DNA from: Lysobacteraceae bacterium SCN 69-320
GTDB lineage: Bacteria; Pseudomonadota; Gammaproteobacteria; Xanthomonadales; Rhodanobacteraceae
DNA length: 64,000 bases
Direction of reading: 5' to 3'
Assembly (NCBI GenBank): GCA_001725155.1
Contig: MEFP01000010.1
Coordinates: forward strand, 1 to 64,000
The position numbers were made by a program, and so were the translations under genes. The notes beneath the pieces are model-generated. The model was not told where the DNA came from, did no database searches, and saw only the letters and a program-made list of their open reading frames with translations. Below are positions 52,779 through 63,447 of this stretch, in pieces (position 1 is the first letter of the stretch; each line of letters starts with the position of its first letter).

Positions 52779-53328
52779 CGGCCAGCTCGCGCTGCAGCCA
52801 TGCGCGCGCCATGCGCCAGTCGCGTACGACGGTCGGTCTCGCGACATCGAGAAGGTCGGCGATTTCGTCGAGTTCCAGGCCGGCGAAAAACTTGAGATCG
52901 ACGACGCGTGCCTGGCGCGGGCTGATCCGGGCGAGGCGCCTGAGCGCATCGTCCAGACCGATCAGGTCTGCTTCGGCTTCCGGCAGATCTATTTCCTCGA
53001 TCATGACGCGCACGTCCGAGGTCGGTCGTTTGGCCGCCGTGCGGCGGCGCGCGTGATCGACCAGCACGCGCCGCATCATCTGTGCGGCGACGCCGAGGAG
53101 TTGCGCGCGATTGGACGCATCGAAACTGTGTTGCCCGATCACGCGCAGGCAGGCTTCGTTGACCAGCGCGGTGGTCTGCAGCGTATGGTCGTCGCGTTCG
53201 GCGCGCATGGCCCCCGCAGCCAGCGCCTTGAGCTCCGCGTACAGCAGCGGTGACAGCCGTTCGCCGGAACTCGCCGGTGCGAGCGCATCGCAGGCATCGT
53301 CGGCGTCTGGATCTGAAGGAAGTGGCAT
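52771..53328 (-). CDS. ECF-type RNA polymerase sigma factor (kinase-linked group)
   Basis: 185 residues from MPLPSDPDAD. Region 2 (LYAELKALAAGAMRAERDDHTLQTTALVNEACLRVIGQ ... RAQLLGVAAQMMRRVLVDHARRRTAAKR) and region 4 (RLARISPRQARVVDLKFFAGLELDEIADLLDVARPTVVRDWRMARAWLQREL). The LQTTALVNEA and MRRVLVDHARRRxAxKR segments are those of the Xanthomonadales-rich ECF group that neighbours Ser/Thr kinases. No anti-sigma gene is adjacent. Overlap with the kinase start (ATGCCTGA) indicates coupled translation in a fixed ratio. Confidence 0.92.
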   Translation of the reverse strand: MPLPSDPDADDACDALAPASSGERLSPLLYAELKALAAGAMRAERDDHTLQTTALVNEACLRVIGQHSFDASNRAQLLGVAAQMMRRVLVDHARRRTAAKRPTSDVRVMIEEIDLPEAEADLIGLDDALRRLARISPRQARVVDLKFFAGLELDEIADLLDVARPTVVRDWRMARAWLQRELADA

Positions 53329-53671
53329 GCGGCGGGCGGCGCGTGGCGATGCGCCCAGGATAACAACAAACCATACAGTCCAAGCAGCGAGGGAATTTCC
53401 GCTTGCGGTGCGTCGATGAGTGGCCTGCTGTCCGCGCAGACTCACGGCGCGCACCGACCGACAATCGGGTTCCGATCGTGCGCCGCGAACTCGCAGGTTT
53501 GGGGCGGAAAACGTGGATGTGCAAGCCGGGCTGGAGGTTCTGCGCTCGTGGGGCGGCTGCGTGATCGGGTCGGAGCGGGCGCGTTCGACTCCGGCCGGTT
53601 GGACGTTCAGGGCGGACTTGCGTGAGCGATGTCCGGCATCTGTGTCGGCAATCGTCAGGGAAGGAGCGGAA
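53329..53671. other. Intergenic region upstream of the sigma factor
   Basis: About 340 bases between the sigma-factor start and the chitinase terminator. It must hold the sigma/kinase promoter. No protein-like frame or repeat was seen. Confidence 0.45.
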
Positions 53672-53701
53672 AAACGGGGAGCCGTCGCCGGCTCCCCGTT
53701 T
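53672..53701. terminator. Terminator of the chitinase gene
   Basis: A perfect 12-bp stem (AAACGGGGAGCC/GGCTCCCCGTTT) with a 6-nt loop. The minus-strand side continues with Ts (GTTTTTCC). It starts 27 bases past the chitinase stop. Confidence 0.8.
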
Positions 53702-53727
53702 CATTTCGGCCGATGCCGCCGGTGGCT

Positions 53728-55776
<2,049 letters not shown>

Positions 55777-56588
55777 GTCCTTGACTCCGTTGCGAGTGAG
55801 TGCGGAGAGCGAAACCGGGGAGCGGCGAGTCTGCGTTGACGGACGGCGACGGTCTGCGCGCGTGCCGGCGGCTTCAGGGGCCGCGGCGCGGCGACGATTC
55901 CGCGGAATCGCCGCAATGGCAGAACCGCCATCGCCGCCGGACGGGCGTCCGGACGCAACGGCAGCGACGACATGCCCTCCCCGGACATATCGACTGGGGC
56001 GAGGACCGTTGCCGCATCCGTGTCCACGGTCCGTGCCCCCGCACGGCCGCCTGGGAACCGGTTCCCGGCCGGTTCCGTCGCTCGCCGCGGCATACCGCGG
56101 TCGGCGATTCCTTCCCTGGTGCGCGCTGCCGCAGGGCAGGGCGCCGGATGCGCGGTCTTCGCCGCCGCGTCGGGAGTGATCCCGGCCGGCAGCCCTGCCG
56201 GCGATGCGCCGCGTCTTTCGCGGCGACTTCCGTGTCGACGGCTTCTCGCCGTCGGCCCGACGCGGGACGTACAGTGCGCGTGATTGACAACGTTGTCAAC
56301 AAATGCACGAACGGGACTTGCGGGGCGTTTCACAGAACCGGAAATATGTTGCGTTGCGGAAAAAGGCGGAGCCTGGAACCGGTGCGGATCTCGACCGGGA
56401 ATGGCGCCGGCGAGCGGCTTTTGCCGCCTTGCATGACGAAAAGAGCGAGGAGCAGCGCCCGGCGGTGGTCCACGACGCCGGTCAGGAATGCGAAACAGCT
56501 GCCTGACCGGAAAATGACAACGTAAGTCGTCGTATGCCGGAAAGCGCTCCGTCCAGGCGCCGTTCGCGCGGTGCGTCGGTGGCGGCCG

Positions 56589-56665
56589 CAGGTTGCGGCG
56601 AGCCGTAGGCGAACCGCAACCTCGAGGCCCATGCCGCGCCGAGAACCCGCATCGCCGCGAACCGG
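56589..56665. repeat. 77-bp imperfect direct repeat, copy 1
   Basis: Begins CAGGTTGCGGCGAGCCGTAG and ends CGCCGCGAACCGG. The first 32 bases contain an inner inverted repeat (GGTTGCGG ... CCGCAACC) able to form a hairpin. It aligns without gaps to 56833-56909. Confidence 0.75.
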
Positions 56666-56767
56666 TACGACCGCGTTCACGCAGTGTGTTGAAAACGGCG
56701 AGGTTCGTTCAATCCGATCGCCCGCCTGCCCGAGATCGCGCGCCGATCCGGCGTATTCCCGTCCGGG

Positions 56768-56803
56768 GCCCCGATGTTGCGGTTCGCCGTGGCCACCGCA
56801 AGC
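56768..56803. repeat. Shortened inverted copy of the same repeat
   Basis: On the complementary strand it reads CTTGCGGTGGCCACGGCGAA followed by CCGCAACATCGGGG: the same TTGCGG ... GGCGAACCGCAAC core, with a 7-base instead of 9-base spacer. Confidence 0.5.
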
Positions 56804-56832
56804 GGCGTCTGTGCGTCGAAAGCGAATGCGGA

Positions 56833-56909
56833 CAGGTTGCGGTGAGACGCAGGCGAACCGCAACGTCGAGGACCTCGTCCCGCAAGCAACCCGCGCCGCC
56901 GCGAATCGG
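56833..56909. repeat. 77-bp imperfect direct repeat, copy 2
   Basis: Begins CAGGTTGCGGTGAGACGCAG and ends CGCCGCGAATCGG. The first 39 bases match copy 1 at 35 positions; the second half is more diverged. Starts 244 bases after the start of copy 1. Confidence 0.75.
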
Positions 56910-56926
56910 CGGCGGCCGCATTCGTG

Positions 56927-58174
56927 CTACGCGCGGTCCAGCAGCCACTGCGCGGCGCCGCGGCCGGCGATCAGGCCGCTGGCCATGCTCGCGGTCAGCA
57001 GGTAGCCGCCGGTCGGCGCTTCCCAGTCGAGCATTTCGCCAGCGCAGAACACGCCGGGCAGGGCGCGTAGCATGAGTTGCGCGGTCAGGGCTTCCAGGCG
57101 GACGCCGCCGGCGCTGCTGATCGCTTCGGCGACCGGGCGTGCGCGGCGCAGGCGCAGCGGCAGCGATTTGATCGTGCCGGCGACCTGTGCGGCATCGGCG
57201 AGCGAAGTCTTGTCCAGCACCTCGTAGACCAGCCCGGCGCGGACGCCGTCGAGGCCGGCCTGGCGGCGCAGGTGTTCGCCGAACGAACGCTTGCCGCGCG
57301 GCTTCGCGAGCGCGCGCTGCAGTTCGTCCAGCGCGGTCGCCGGTGCAAGATCGAGCCGGATCACGGCCTCGCCGTCGCGCGCGATGGTCTCGCGCAGATC
57401 GGCCGAAGCCGCATAGATCAGACTGCCTTCGACGCCGCCGGCAGTGATGACGAACTCGCCCTGGCGCGTTTCCTCGCGGCCGTCACGGCGCTGCCACTGC
57501 AGGCAGACCGGCTTGACCGGCGCGCCGGCGTGGCGCTGGGCGAAATGCGCCGACCAGTCCACGTCGAAGCCGCAGTTGGCCGGCTGCAGCGGCGCTATGC
57601 CGATACCGCGCGCGGCCAGTGGCGCGACCCAGGCGCCGTCGGAGCCGAGCACCGGCCAGCTCGCGCCGCCGAGCGCGAGCACACAAGCGGTGGCGGCGAT
57701 GCGCTGTGCGGCGCCGTCTCGGTCTTCGAAACGCAGGTCGCCCTGCGCATCCCAGCCGACGAAGCGCCGGTTCACGTGGAAATGCACGCCCTGTTCGCGC
57801 AGGCGGCGCACCCAGCCGCGCAGCAGCGGCGCGGCCTTGAGGTCCTGGGGGAATACGCGACCGGAGCTGCCGACGAAGGTCTCCACGCCGAGGCCGCGCG
57901 CCCAGGCGCGCAGCGCGTCGGCGTCGAAGACCTCTAGCCAGTCGCGCACGGCATCGGCACGTTCGCCGAAGCGCGCGACGAAAGCCGCGAACGGTTCGGA
58001 ATGGGTCAGGTTCAGGCCACCCTTGCCGGCGATCAGGAGCTTGCGGCCGACCGAGCCCATCGCGTCATACACCGCGACGGCGACGCCGGCGGCGCGCGCG
58101 GCCTCGGCGGCCATGAGTCCGGCCGGACCTCCACCGACGACGATCAGAGTTGGCGCAGCGGGATCGGCAGGCAT
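56927..58174 (-). CDS. BaiN/HI0933-type FAD-dependent flavoprotein (TIGR03862-like)
   Basis: 415 residues from MPADPAAP; an upstream ATG at 58201 would add 9 residues and neither has a clear ribosome site. FAD-binding: TLIVVGGGPAGLMAAEAA, GSVGRKLLIAGKGGLNLTHSE, GLGVETFVGSSGRVFPQDLKA, CVLALGGASWPVLGSDG. Insert domain with QWQRRDGREETRQGEFVITAGGVEGSLIY; C-terminal GVFCAGEMLDWEAPTGGYLLTASMASG. The Gly-Gly-Lys-Gly-Gly loop and GEMLDWEAPTGGY end are characteristic of the HI0933/YhiN superfamily. Physiological substrate unknown. Confidence 0.92.
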   Translation of the reverse strand: MPADPAAPTLIVVGGGPAGLMAAEAARAAGVAVAVYDAMGSVGRKLLIAGKGGLNLTHSEPFAAFVARFGERADAVRDWLEVFDADALRAWARGLGVETFVGSSGRVFPQDLKAAPLLRGWVRRLREQGVHFHVNRRFVGWDAQGDLRFEDRDGAAQRIAATACVLALGGASWPVLGSDGAWVAPLAARGIGIAPLQPANCGFDVDWSAHFAQRHAGAPVKPVCLQWQRRDGREETRQGEFVITAGGVEGSLIYAASADLRETIARDGEAVIRLDLAPATALDELQRALAKPRGKRSFGEHLRRQAGLDGVRAGLVYEVLDKTSLADAAQVAGTIKSLPLRLRRARPVAEAISSAGGVRLEALTAQLMLRALPGVFCAGEMLDWEAPTGGYLLTASMASGLIAGRGAAQWLLDRA

Positions 58175-58272
58175 GGCGGCAGCGGCGTAGCGGGCGCGCA
58201 TGATACGCGAGGCGGCCGTCACGCGCGGTGCGGCGTTTGGCTAGCATAGGCGTCTTTGTCCGGAAGCCGTCC

Positions 58273-59190
58273 ATGCGCCGCCCATTCCCCGTTGCCGCCG
58301 CCCTGTTGTCCGTCGTTGCGTTGCTGGCCGGTTGCGATCGGCCGTCGGTGCCGCCGGCGGTTGCTGTGCCCGCCGCATCGACCGTGCCGGCCAAGATCGT
58401 GCCCGGCGTGCGCGTCCGCCCGATGGCCTTGCCCGAGTCGCTGGCCAATGCCGCGACAGTGCCCGTGGCGGGTACGGCGGTGGAAAAGGGCAGGGCGCCA
58501 TCGGCGGAGCTGGACGCGTTGCGCGAACGCCTGCAGGCGCTCGGCTTCGCGCCGCTGAGCGTGGACTGGTCGCAGCTGGAGGCCGGCGAGAAGCGGCCCG
58601 AATCGCTGCTGCGCGCGGCCGGCCTGCTGGTCTGGTTCGATGTGGAAACCGGCGCGTTTCCGAACGAGCACGACGCGCTGCTGCGCGAACTCGGCACGGC
58701 GGCAGCCGGTGATCTGGCCGGTGTCGTGTTCGAGGAGATTGCACCCGAGCCGGACACGGGTGGCGGCCGCTACCGCCTCAACGCCTATGCCGACGGCAAG
58801 CGCTGGAGCGTCGATGCGCAGGACTACGGCGACTGGTACGACGTCGACGCCGTGCTGCGTCTGGCCAATGCGCTGCTGCGCGATCGCGGCAGTGAACGGC
58901 GCATGCTGCTGCTGGCTACCGAGGATCAGACGGCCGAAGTCGTCGTCGCGCCGCGCGCGGCGCTGGCCGCCGCGTTGCGCGAAGGCCTGCTCGAAGCCGG
59001 CGACGACGAGCAGGCGCGTGAGCTCGGTCGTGCGGCCGAGGAGGTCGTGCGTGCTTCGGTGACGAAGCCGGCTGCCTCTGCGGAGACTCCATCGACGGCT
59101 ACGGCGCCGGCCGCGACGGCGGCGAATGAGGCGGCTGCAGCGAAGAATGCGGCTCCGGCGCGGGACGCCGCTCCGGGCGAAGCCCACTGA
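58273..59190 (+). CDS. Lipoprotein, unknown function
   Basis: 305 residues from the ATG at 58273 (GGAAG 6-7 bases upstream). Lipobox LLAGC after VAAALLSVVA. Structured middle: LDALRERLQALGFAPLSVDWSQLEAGEKRPESLLRAAGLLVWFDVET, GRYRLNAYADGKRWSVDAQDYGDWYDVDAVLRLANALL, ERRMLLLATEDQTAEVVVAPRAALAAAL. The last 50 residues are low-complexity Ala/Thr/Pro. No family recognised. Divergent from the flavoprotein gene with about 100 bases between starts. Confidence 0.72.
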   Translation: MRRPFPVAAALLSVVALLAGCDRPSVPPAVAVPAASTVPAKIVPGVRVRPMALPESLANAATVPVAGTAVEKGRAPSAELDALRERLQALGFAPLSVDWSQLEAGEKRPESLLRAAGLLVWFDVETGAFPNEHDALLRELGTAAAGDLAGVVFEEIAPEPDTGGGRYRLNAYADGKRWSVDAQDYGDWYDVDAVLRLANALLRDRGSERRMLLLATEDQTAEVVVAPRAALAAALREGLLEAGDDEQARELGRAAEEVVRASVTKPAASAETPSTATAPAATAANEAAAAKNAAPARDAAPGEAH

Positions 59191-59197
59191 AACGAAA

Positions 59198-59220
59198 GCG
59201 CCGGCCATTGCGGCCGGCGC
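59198..59220 (+). terminator. Hairpin after the 58273 lipoprotein gene
   Basis: A 9-bp GC stem (GCGCCGGCC/GGCCGGCGC) with a 5-nt loop starting 8 bases past the stop; followed by GTGTGTTTG, a weak T-rich tail. Confidence 0.6.
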
Positions 59221-59315
59221 CGTGTGTTTGGCGTGAGTCGATGATCGGTTCTCGCATCGACGCAGGGCGAGCGGCGCCCCTGCCTGGCCTTGCGCATGGA
59301 CTGCGCCGATCCGGC

Positions 59316-59334
59316 GCCGGCCAATGCGGCCGGC
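59316..59334 (-). terminator. Hairpin after the collagenase gene
   Basis: A 7-bp stem (GCCGGCC/GGCCGGC) with a 5-nt loop, with further CCGG/CCGG pairing outside. It lies about 30 bases past the collagenase stop on the minus strand and nearly repeats the stem of the terminator at 59198. Confidence 0.5.
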
Positions 59335-59362
59335 ACCGGGGTCTTTCGTCACCCGCCAGACA

Positions 59363-62212
59363 TCAGTATTCCGCGCTGATGCTGACGCCGCTGAAGGCCG
59401 AGGTCGCGAGCAGGCTCACGTAGTAGTAGCCCGCCGGCGGATTGGCGATCGTCAAGGTCTCGCCGTTGCCGGCGTTGATCGAACGCTGCTGGTAGTTCGC
59501 GCTCGTCGCCCAGCTGCTCGCGCTCGCATACAGGTCGGCGTTGCCGCTGCCGCCGCTGGTGCGGATGCGCAGCTGGCTCGTGCCGGCCGGAATCTGCAGA
59601 TAGAAATAGGCGTAGTTGCCCGCGTTCGCCGTGACGTTGCTGCGCTGGCAGTTCCTGCCGAGTTCGCGCGCGTCTGCGGCGCTGCATTCCGGCAGGCCGG
59701 CCGGCGGCGGCGTGAAGCTCGCGACCAGGCTGGCGCCGGAGAATGCCGCATAGCCGTTGAGCATCACGTGATAGCGGCCCGCCTGCGGTGCGGCGATCGT
59801 GCAGGTCTCGGCGTTGCCGCTCAGGTACGGTCGGCAGTCGTAGGCGCTGGTCGTCGGCGCGCTGGCGTAGCGCAGATACAGATCCGCATCGCCGCTGCCG
59901 CCGCTGAGGCTGACCTTCAGGTTCGTCGCGCCGGCCGGCACGTCGATCGTGAAATACAGCTTGCCGTTCTGCGCGGCGGCGAGGCCGGTGCGCGCGACAC
60001 CGTTCTGCAGCTCGGTGCCGCCGCCGCCCGGCGCGGTCACGCTGACCGTGCGCGTCGTGCTCTGGCTCGCGCCGCGGTCGTCGGTCACGCTCAGGGTCAC
60101 GGCATAGCTGCCGCCGGCCGCATAGGTCTTGCCCGGATTCGTCGCGGTCGAGGTCGTGCCGTCGCCGAAGTTCCAGCTGCGCGCGGCGATGCTGCCGTCG
60201 CTGTCGCTGGAGCCGTCGGTGAAGCTCACGGCCAGGCCGTTGGCGACGAAGCTGAAGCTCGCCGTCGGCGGCTGGTTCGCGCTGCCGCCGCAACCGCTGC
60301 CGGACGGATTGGCGACGCAGGCGAGGAAGCTGCGGAATTCGCTGTCGTAGCGCGTGCCGATGCCGTTCATGAAGGTCGCGTAGCCGGTGTAGTTGCCCGG
60401 GCGGAAGTAGCCGAGGATGCTGGCCACGTCGCCGCGATGCTTCTCGAACAGGAAGCGCACGGCCAGATAGCCCCAGCGATACACGCGTGTGGTGCCGCTG
60501 TTGTAGTCGTTCTGGAAGATCGTGCTCAGGGCGTAGGTGCCGGCGGCGGCTTCGCTGGTCGCCGCGGTGTAGGCCAGGTTGCGGTAGCTGTAGGACACGT
60601 ACTCGGCGAAGCCTTCGACCCACCAGACGGTCTTCTGCGCCATCGCGGCGGAGAAGTCGCCGTACATGTCGTAGCGGCCGTCGAGGTAGTGCACGTATTC
60701 GTGGGTCAGGTTCCAGATCTCGAAGGTCGGGCGCACCCACTCGGCCTCGTAGGCGATGAAGCGCGCCTGGTTGCCGGCGGCGGCCGGGTTGCCTTCGAGG
60801 TACATGCCGCCGTTGTTGGTGTCGATGCCGAACAGCGCGCCGGCGTAGGTGCCGTAGTCGTCGCTGCTGTCGAACACGACCATCTCCAGCGCGGCGTTGT
60901 TGTCGTTGGCGACCGGCACGCCGTTGCTGGCGACCTGGGTATGGAAGAAATTGTCGAGACCGGCCACCGTGGTGCAGGCGCTGTTGATCTCGGCCTGGGT
61001 CATGGACTGGGCGCGCAGGCGCAGGGTCGGGCTGCACTGGTAGCTGATCGGCAGAACGTTGCTGGACAGCCGCTGCTGGAAGTCGCAGAGGCCGTAGTAG
61101 CTGCAGTTGGCCTTGTCGTAGTAGTCGACCATCTCGCCGAGACCGACCCACAGCGGCGCGGTCACGCCGGTCACGGCGCTGCGATCGAGCAGGGCCTTGG
61201 CACGCGAGCGCGCCAGGGACTGCAGATTGCCGGTGTACTGCAGGAAGCGGCCGAGTTCACGGCCGGCATTCGCCACCAGATAGCTGTCGTCCTGGCCGAG
61301 GCGTGCGAAATGCGTGTTGGCGAAGTTGTACAAAGTGTCGACGATGGAGGTGTCGGACTGCACCAGACTCGCGAATGTCGCGTCGTAGTGGCCGCGGAAA
61401 AGCACCGTGAACGCGTTGTTGGTCGCCGACTTCATCCAGAAATACGGCGCATACGTCGCCGGCACGTAGTTGCCGAGTACGCGCTTGACCACATACAGAT
61501 AACGCGCGTTCTCGCCAGCGCTGTCGAGCAGGGTCACGTACTCGGCGAGCACTTCGCCGTGGACGTCGTCGACGCGGTTGAAGTTGGCGTTGGCCGCGAA
61601 CGCGTCCAGCGCCGGGCGTATCGCATTGCGCAGGTTCGTGCCGTAGCTGCCGATCGTGGCCGAGTCGTAGTACTGCACGTAGTAGCCGGCGCGCAGGAAC
61701 AGGATCAGCTGCAACGCGCGGCCGCCGTTGGTGCCGTCATAGCTCGCCGCGACGCTCTGCAGGCCGTTGGCGATACTGACCATCTGCGCTTCGCGGAACG
61801 TGTTGGCTGCGGTACTGCCGCCCAGGCTGAACAGGCTGTTGATGCACTCGCTGTCCGCAGCCTTGACCGCGTTGACGAGCGCGCTGCCGCTCAGACTGGC
61901 GAACTGCGCGCTGTCGCAGGCGGCCTTCAGTCCGGACGGGCTCGACGGGCGTGCGGGCTGGACGGTCTGCAGCGGCGGCAGGTCGTAGTCGGAACGATGT
62001 GCGGCCGACAGCGCCGGCGACGGCGGCCGTTGCGCCGTGTCGAGATACTGCTCGCGATGCGCGTGCTCGGTGTTGACGACGGCTTCGGCCGCGGCGGATT
62101 TGCTGCCGAACTGCGGTTTCGCCGCGGGCGCGGCATCGGCCGGATGCAGGCCGGCGCCGAACAGCAAGGTCGCGGCCAGGGCGATGGATCGGTAACGCGT
62201 GGTGCGGAACAT
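59363..62212 (-). CDS. Secreted M9 (Vibrio-type) collagenase-like metalloprotease
   Basis: 949 residues from MFRTTRYRS (GGAGG 8 bases upstream). Signal peptide (IALAATLLFGAGLHPADA), an N-terminal activator-like helical domain, then the zinc site HEYVHYLDGRYDMYGDF (His504, Glu505, His508) and the downstream Glu in WWVEGFAEYVSY. C-terminal modules: a PKD domain (PTASFSFVANGLAVSFTDGSSDSDGSI ... GSYAVTLSVTDDRGASQST) and two PPC domains (LYFTIDVPAGATNLKVSLSGGSGDADLYLRY; YFYLQIPAGTSQLRIRTSGGSGNADLYAS). This is the layout of M9A collagenases of Vibrio and Xanthomonadales. Substrate is collagen or gelatin-like protein. Confidence 0.93.
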   Translation of the reverse strand: MFRTTRYRSIALAATLLFGAGLHPADAAPAAKPQFGSKSAAAEAVVNTEHAHREQYLDTAQRPPSPALSAAHRSDYDLPPLQTVQPARPSSPSGLKAACDSAQFASLSGSALVNAVKAADSECINSLFSLGGSTAANTFREAQMVSIANGLQSVAASYDGTNGGRALQLILFLRAGYYVQYYDSATIGSYGTNLRNAIRPALDAFAANANFNRVDDVHGEVLAEYVTLLDSAGENARYLYVVKRVLGNYVPATYAPYFWMKSATNNAFTVLFRGHYDATFASLVQSDTSIVDTLYNFANTHFARLGQDDSYLVANAGRELGRFLQYTGNLQSLARSRAKALLDRSAVTGVTAPLWVGLGEMVDYYDKANCSYYGLCDFQQRLSSNVLPISYQCSPTLRLRAQSMTQAEINSACTTVAGLDNFFHTQVASNGVPVANDNNAALEMVVFDSSDDYGTYAGALFGIDTNNGGMYLEGNPAAAGNQARFIAYEAEWVRPTFEIWNLTHEYVHYLDGRYDMYGDFSAAMAQKTVWWVEGFAEYVSYSYRNLAYTAATSEAAAGTYALSTIFQNDYNSGTTRVYRWGYLAVRFLFEKHRGDVASILGYFRPGNYTGYATFMNGIGTRYDSEFRSFLACVANPSGSGCGGSANQPPTASFSFVANGLAVSFTDGSSDSDGSIAARSWNFGDGTTSTATNPGKTYAAGGSYAVTLSVTDDRGASQSTTRTVSVTAPGGGGTELQNGVARTGLAAAQNGKLYFTIDVPAGATNLKVSLSGGSGDADLYLRYASAPTTSAYDCRPYLSGNAETCTIAAPQAGRYHVMLNGYAAFSGASLVASFTPPPAGLPECSAADARELGRNCQRSNVTANAGNYAYFYLQIPAGTSQLRIRTSGGSGNADLYASASSWATSANYQQRSINAGNGETLTIANPPAGYYYVSLLATSAFSGVSISAEY

Positions 62213-62828
62213 GACTACCCTCCCGAATGATGGATTCCCCCGAGCTCCGGAGCGGCTCGTTGCGGCCTTGGTCCGGAGCGGCGGCAAATCTAGGAGGCGC
62301 GGTCGTCGCCGTATTGTCATATCCGCGGACAAAACCGTCCGGATGTGAACAAAAAATAATTAGATAAAAATAATAAAAATACACACAAAAAGAAGCGCCC
62401 TGCGCGGTGGCGCGCAAGGCCGGAATGCCGGTGTGCGGATGCGGCCGGTTCGCCGGTGCCGCAGTCGCGGCGGCCGTCACGAAACCGTCTTCTCATACCG
62501 AAATCCACGCGCGATGCGCCGATTACGGCATGACAGCCGCCCGGCGCCGCGCGAAAGTCGCGGCGCCGGCTGCATTGGACGTCATAACGACCCATCGCGC
62601 CGCCGCCGAATCGGACCCGGACGCCGCCACTTGGCGTTCCGAGCCCGCCGGCGCTCGCGGCACATTGCCGGTGCCGCGGTTTCTGGCCGGACCTGCAGAT
62701 GTCCGGCAGAGTCGGGGGACTCGCAGAGAGGGAGCGGTGCAGCGGAGGCTGGCCGTCGATCGTGGAGACGCGCAGTGCAGGCCGGAGTGCCGCGCTGCCG
62801 CCATTTGCCAGGTCGCAGAGCCGCCGCC
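62213..62828. promoter_or_regulatory. Upstream region of collagenase and Lrp genes with AT-rich island
   Basis: About 610 bases without a credible gene. At 62348-62394 lies a 47-base stretch of nearly only A/T (GAACAAAAAATAATTAGATA and on), striking in this GC-rich window. On the minus strand it reads as T-rich runs with TATTAT- and TAATTA-like elements about 135-180 bases upstream of the collagenase start. It suits an UP element/promoter or an H-NS-like or MvaT-like silencing site. Confidence 0.5.
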
Positions 62829-63263
62829 ATGCACGCCATCGACGCCAAGGATCGCCAGCTGCTCGAACTGCTGTACCGCAACGCCCGCCTGCCGCTGAAG
62901 ACCATCGCCGCGCGCGTCGGTCTCGCGCGCAGTTCGGTGCGCGAACGCGTCGCCCGGCTCGAGAGCAGCGGCGTGATCCGCGGCTATCGCGCCGAGGTGG
63001 CCTGGCCGCAGACGCCCGAATCGGTGCAGGCGTATTTCCAGGTGCGCCTGCGCCAGACGCCGGCCGCCGCCCTCGTGCGCCGTCTGCGCGACCGGCCCGA
63101 GTTCGAGCGCTGCTGCTCGATCGGCGGCGAGGTCGATCTGGTGCTCAGCGCCAGCGTGGACTCGCTGGCCGCGCTGAACGGCCTGCGCGACTGGCTGGCC
63201 GTGCAGGCCGAGGTCGCGTCGGTATCGACGTCGGTCGTGCTCAGCGAAGACTTCCGCCGCTGA
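62829..63263 (+). CDS. Lrp/AsnC-family transcriptional regulator
   Basis: 144 residues. N-terminal HTH: DAKDRQLLELLYRNARLPLKTIAARVGLARSSVRERVARLESSGVIRGYRAEV. C-terminal RAM/AsnC ligand-binding domain with the weaker consensus VQAYFQVRLRQTPAAALVRRLRDRPEFERCCSIGGEVDLVLSASVDSLAALNGLRDWLAVQAEVASVSTSVVL. Members sense amino acids and form octamers that wrap DNA. With proteases and amino-acid catabolism nearby, an amino-acid-responsive role is plausible. It may control the downstream multicopper oxidase or the divergent collagenase. Confidence 0.93.
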   Translation: MHAIDAKDRQLLELLYRNARLPLKTIAARVGLARSSVRERVARLESSGVIRGYRAEVAWPQTPESVQAYFQVRLRQTPAAALVRRLRDRPEFERCCSIGGEVDLVLSASVDSLAALNGLRDWLAVQAEVASVSTSVVLSEDFRR

Positions 63264-63345
63264 GCCTTCGCCGCTGAACCTTCGCCGATGCGGCGCGCGC
63301 CGGTACGTCGCCAGTGCCGGCAGACACATCGTCGCCTGATAGCTT

Positions 63346-63374
63346 TTGTCGCAAATTTGCGATTGTGTTAGCGT
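63346..63374 (+). promoter_or_regulatory. Palindromic operator overlapping a candidate promoter
   Basis: TCGCAAATTTGCGA at 63349-63362 is a perfect 14-bp palindrome. A possible -35 (TTGTCG, 63346) and -10 (TAGCGT, 63369) lie 17 bases apart around it, so a dimeric regulator bound there would compete with RNA polymerase. It precedes the multicopper oxidase gene by 86 bases. Confidence 0.5.
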
Positions 63375-63447
63375 GGCGCTGCGTCAGGGGCAGCGCGTCC
63401 ACGCGGGCTGCCAGGTCCGCTTTCCAGGGCTCCAAGGGGAAAATCCG

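Larger units (their letters stand above)
55777..56926. other. 1.15-kb gene-poor region with repeats
   Basis: No frame on either strand gives a credible protein: translations are Arg/Ala/Pro/Thr-rich and lack good start sites. It contains the chitinase promoter side (next to 55776) and a cluster of related 77-bp repeats near 56589-56909. It could host a small RNA or remains of decayed genes; this cannot be decided from sequence by eye. Confidence 0.6.

Noticed and set aside
59198-59334. Two similar GCCGGCC hairpins as a mobile or REP element
   Set aside because: Each sits directly after a convergent gene and is best explained as that gene's terminator; similarity is limited to a short GC stem.
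59324-62230. A 968-codon plus-strand frame opposite the collagenase
   Set aside because: It mirrors the GC3 pattern of the collagenase gene; no signal peptide, domain or motif, and no ribosome site.
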